A stretch of DNA of 6,065 bases, from positions 1-6,065 of the forward strand of contig DAOPPB010000025.1 in the NCBI GenBank assembly GCA_035358315.1, written 5' to 3'. This document shows, in pieces, positions 4,930 to 6,065 of this stretch. Positions within the stretch are counted from its first letter, which is position 1; each line of letters opens with the position of its first letter. The notes below the pieces were generated by a model. That model saw only the letters and a program-made list of their open reading frames with translations. It did not search any database and was not told the DNA's origin. Source of the DNA: JAAZNV01 sp035358315. GTDB taxonomy: Bacteria; Patescibacteriota; WWE3; UBA101185; UBA10185. Position numbers and translations under genes: made by a program.

Positions 4930-4965
4930 AGGCGGATTAGTCTAAAAAACTCGTCCGCCTTTTTT
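4930..4965 (+). terminator. Rho-independent terminator after the 105-aa gene
   Basis: AGGCGGA (4930-4936) pairs with TCCGCCT (4954-4960), and an inner AGT/ACT (4939-4941 with 4949-4951) can extend the stem around an A-rich loop. A run of six T follows at 4960-4965. This is the only clear intrinsic terminator in the window, and it separates the 105-aa gene from the tRNA. Confidence 0.88.
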
Positions 4966-5027
4966 GTACTATATCCGGAGCGGTGCAAAACATAAGAATG
5001 AACATAACGAGAAACATGGGTGTAAAA

Positions 5028-5033
5028 TATACT
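5028..5033 (+). promoter_or_regulatory. -10 box (TATACT) for tRNA-Pro
   Basis: TATACT ends 7 nt before the mature tRNA 5' base at 5041, so the transcription start would be at about 5040-5041. TAAAAT at 5023-5028 is an alternative hexamer that would give a leader of about 6 nt. No strong -35 is visible. Confidence 0.5.
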
Positions 5034-5040
5034 TGTCCGT

Positions 5041-5117
5041 CGGGGTGTGGCGCAGTTGGCTAGCGCGTACGCATGGGGTGCGTGAGGTCGCAGGTTCGAG
5101 TCCTGTCACCCCGACCA
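5041..5117 (+). tRNA. tRNA-Pro (anticodon GGG)
   Basis: A complete 77-nt cloverleaf: acceptor CGGGGTG/CACCCCG, D stem GCGC/GCGC, anticodon stem TACGC/GCGTG (one T-G pair) with loop ATGGGGT, five-base variable loop, T stem GCAGG/CCTGT with loop TTCGAGT, then A and an encoded CCA (5115-5117). The anticodon at 5075-5077 is GGG, reading CCC and CCU proline codons. The C1-G72 pair and G37 agree with bacterial tRNA-Pro identity. Confidence 0.97.
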
Positions 5118-5193
5118 GGTTAGCAATTATACAGTCCTCATCCACAAATAAAAAACATCTTTATTTCTCTCAGCAAAAATTCAGCAAACTCTA

Positions 5194-5199
5194 TATAAT
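5194..5199 (+). promoter_or_regulatory. Consensus -10 box (TATAAT) for the response regulator
   Basis: A perfect TATAAT ends 8 nt before ATG 5208, with no Shine-Dalgarno in between (the spacer is TACTCCCG) and no good -35. The mRNA should start within a base or two of the start codon, so it is inferred to be leaderless or nearly so. Confidence 0.6.
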
Positions 5200-5207
5200 T
5201 ACTCCCG

Positions 5208-5912
5208 ATGAAAATTTTAGTAGTAGAAGATGAACATAAAATAGCAAACTCAATAAAACAAGGTTTGGAGCAGGAAAACTTTGCAGTAGATGTAGCATAT
5301 ACGGGAACGGACGGATATGATATGGCCGCATCCGAAGATTACGATTTAATCGTATTGGATCTCATGCTCCCCGGTATGGATGGAATAGAGATATGCAAAA
5401 AATTAAGGGAAGAAAACATCCACACGCCCATTCTCATTTTAACCGCCAAAGGAGATGTAGAAGACAAAGTTGAAGGACTCTCCGGAGGAGCTGATGATTA
5501 TCTGACCAAACCCTTTGCTTTTAACGAGTTCCTTGCGCGTATCAAGGCTTTGCTTAGAAGGCCCCAAAACTTCCTGCCGGACAAGATAACGTGCGATGAC
5601 CTTTGTATGGATACTCAAAATTTCATCGTCAAAAGAGGAGAAGAAGAAATACATCTTTCCAGAAAAGAGTTTTCCCTATTGGAGTACATGGTAAGAAACA
5701 AAAATAAGGTTTTAACAAAAGACCAGATAGTAAATCACGTGTGGGATTATGATTCCGATATTTTACCTAACACCGTAGAAGTTTATATCGGATATTTAAG
5801 GAAAAAAATAGATCTTCCCTTTAAGGGAAAACCGGAATTGATAAAAACCGTAAGAGGATTCGGTTATATGCTAAAGTGCGGAGAGGAAAAAAAGAAAACC
5901 AAAAATGTTTAA
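5208..5912 (+). CDS. OmpR/PhoB-family two-component response regulator
   Basis: A 234-residue cytoplasmic DNA-binding regulator. The receiver domain (about 1-118) has all key residues: acidic pair E7/D8, phospho-acceptor D51 in 'DLIVLDLMLPGMDG', T79 and K101 in 'YLTKPFAF'. The winged-helix effector domain (about 128-224) shows the family pattern 'LSRKEFSLLEYMVRNKNKVLTKDQIVNHVWDYD', then 'NTVEVYIGYLRKKID' and the wing 'LIKTVRGFGYML'. Length is normal, with a Lys-rich tail. Its last eight bases overlap the start of the next gene, a membrane protein with the look of its cognate sensor kinase, so the two form one operon with translational coupling. The signal and target genes cannot be inferred from the window. 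Confidence 0.95.
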   Translation: MKILVVEDEHKIANSIKQGLEQENFAVDVAYTGTDGYDMAASEDYDLIVLDLMLPGMDGIEICKKLREENIHTPILILTAKGDVEDKVEGLSGGADDYLTKPFAFNEFLARIKALLRRPQNFLPDKITCDDLCMDTQNFIVKRGEEEIHLSRKEFSLLEYMVRNKNKVLTKDQIVNHVWDYDSDILPNTVEVYIGYLRKKIDLPFKGKPELIKTVRGFGYMLKCGEEKKKTKNV

Positions 5913-6065
5913 ATCGGCAAGAATAAAAATAACAGCATACTACCTGCTAATAATCATGGTGGTCACGGTTTCTTTCAGCGCGGCGGCCTATAGAAGCACT
6001 ACCCGTCAGATGGAAAGAGCTTTGGAAATGCAGGAAAGAAGAATGAAAAACAGATTTTTTAATAT
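5905..6065 (+). CDS. Start of a membrane sensor histidine kinase (partial)
   Basis: The ATG at 5905 opens a frame that runs off the window, giving 53 complete codons. The N-terminus 'MFKSARIKITAYYLLIIMVV' starts with a basic stretch followed by a membrane helix (about residues 10-28), then a charged helical segment rich in Gln, Glu, Met and Arg. This is the usual beginning of a two-component histidine kinase: 'ARIKITAYYLLIIM' resembles the N-terminal 'IRLKLTLWYLLI'-type opening of such kinases. No catalytic domain is visible; the call rests on this opening and on the 8-nt overlap with the response regulator. GGAGAGG at 5880-5886 is too far upstream to be an ordinary ribosome site, so translation is probably coupled. 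Confidence 0.8.
   Translation, partial: MFKSARIKITAYYLLIIMVVTVSFSAAAYRSTTRQMERALEMQERRMKNRFFN

Noticed and set aside
5144..5164. AAATAAA/TTTATTT hairpin after the tRNA as a terminator
   Set aside because: Pure A-T stem with no following T-run; likely chance in AT-rich DNA. No convincing terminator is seen between the tRNA and the response regulator.
4964..5233. 89-residue open frame across the tRNA
   Set aside because: It translates straight through the tRNA-Pro cloverleaf and into the start of the response regulator in another frame; its sequence is the well-known false product of tRNA genes.
1..6065. Mobile element, CRISPR array, toxin-antitoxin or defence system
   Set aside because: No transposase, integrase, terminal repeats, regularly spaced repeats, or recognisable defence gene was found; the methyltransferase resembles an rRNA enzyme, not a DNA-modification enzyme.

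Overview
The window looks like a stretch of a small, AT-rich bacterial genome, most likely from the Candidate Phyla Radiation (Patescibacteria). The grounds are AT-rich coding with AGA/GGA/AAA preference, short genes, close spacing with frequent changes of strand, a SurA-N-like protein without a PPIase domain, a cupin-type glucose-6-phosphate isomerase, and many small membrane proteins. The phylum is inferred from gene style, not from a marker gene. All eleven visible stop codons are TAA or TAG, and the reading frames make sense in the standard bacterial code.

Layout. 1-239: the tail of a probable membrane glycosyltransferase. 277-708 (+) is a half-size EamA transporter, convergent with 732-1214 (-), an unknown one-TM protein with a Cys cluster. 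From the divergent region 1215-1373 run a membrane-anchored SurA-N-like chaperone (1374-2063), a cupin-type glucose-6-phosphate isomerase (2084-2671) and undecaprenyl diphosphate synthase uppS (2729-3430). A 27-residue, very basic peptide gene (3427-3510, -) overlaps the uppS stop codon. Divergent to it is a 213-residue methyltransferase (3574-4215, +) that closely resembles NpmA/KamB 16S rRNA m1A1408 methyltransferases. Next come a small tail-anchored protein (4220-4474, -), a 105-residue unknown protein with its own promoter, Shine-Dalgarno and terminator (4556-4965), a tRNA-Pro(GGG) (5041-5117), and an OmpR-type response regulator (5208-5912) overlapping the start of its membrane partner, presumably a histidine kinase (5905-6065, cut by the window end).

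The main regulatory pattern is that most promoter-proximal starts (277, 1214-, 1374, 2729, 3574, 4474-, 5208) have no Shine-Dalgarno but have a -10 hexamer, often of the extended TGn type, ending 6-8 nt before the ATG. This puts the predicted transcription start on or next to the start codon, so the mRNAs are probably leaderless. The rule also moves two starts: the methyltransferase to 3574 and the tail-anchored protein to 4474. The gene at 4556 is the exception, with a -35/-10 promoter, a leader of about 26 nt and a clear AAGGAGAG. The tRNA also has a -10 box ending 7 nt before its mature 5' end.

Most of the named functions are housekeeping: envelope lipid carrier synthesis (uppS), sugar phosphate metabolism, protein folding at the cell surface, and two-component signalling. 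The most notable items are the NpmA/KamB-like methyltransferase, the leaderless pattern and the tiny basic peptide.
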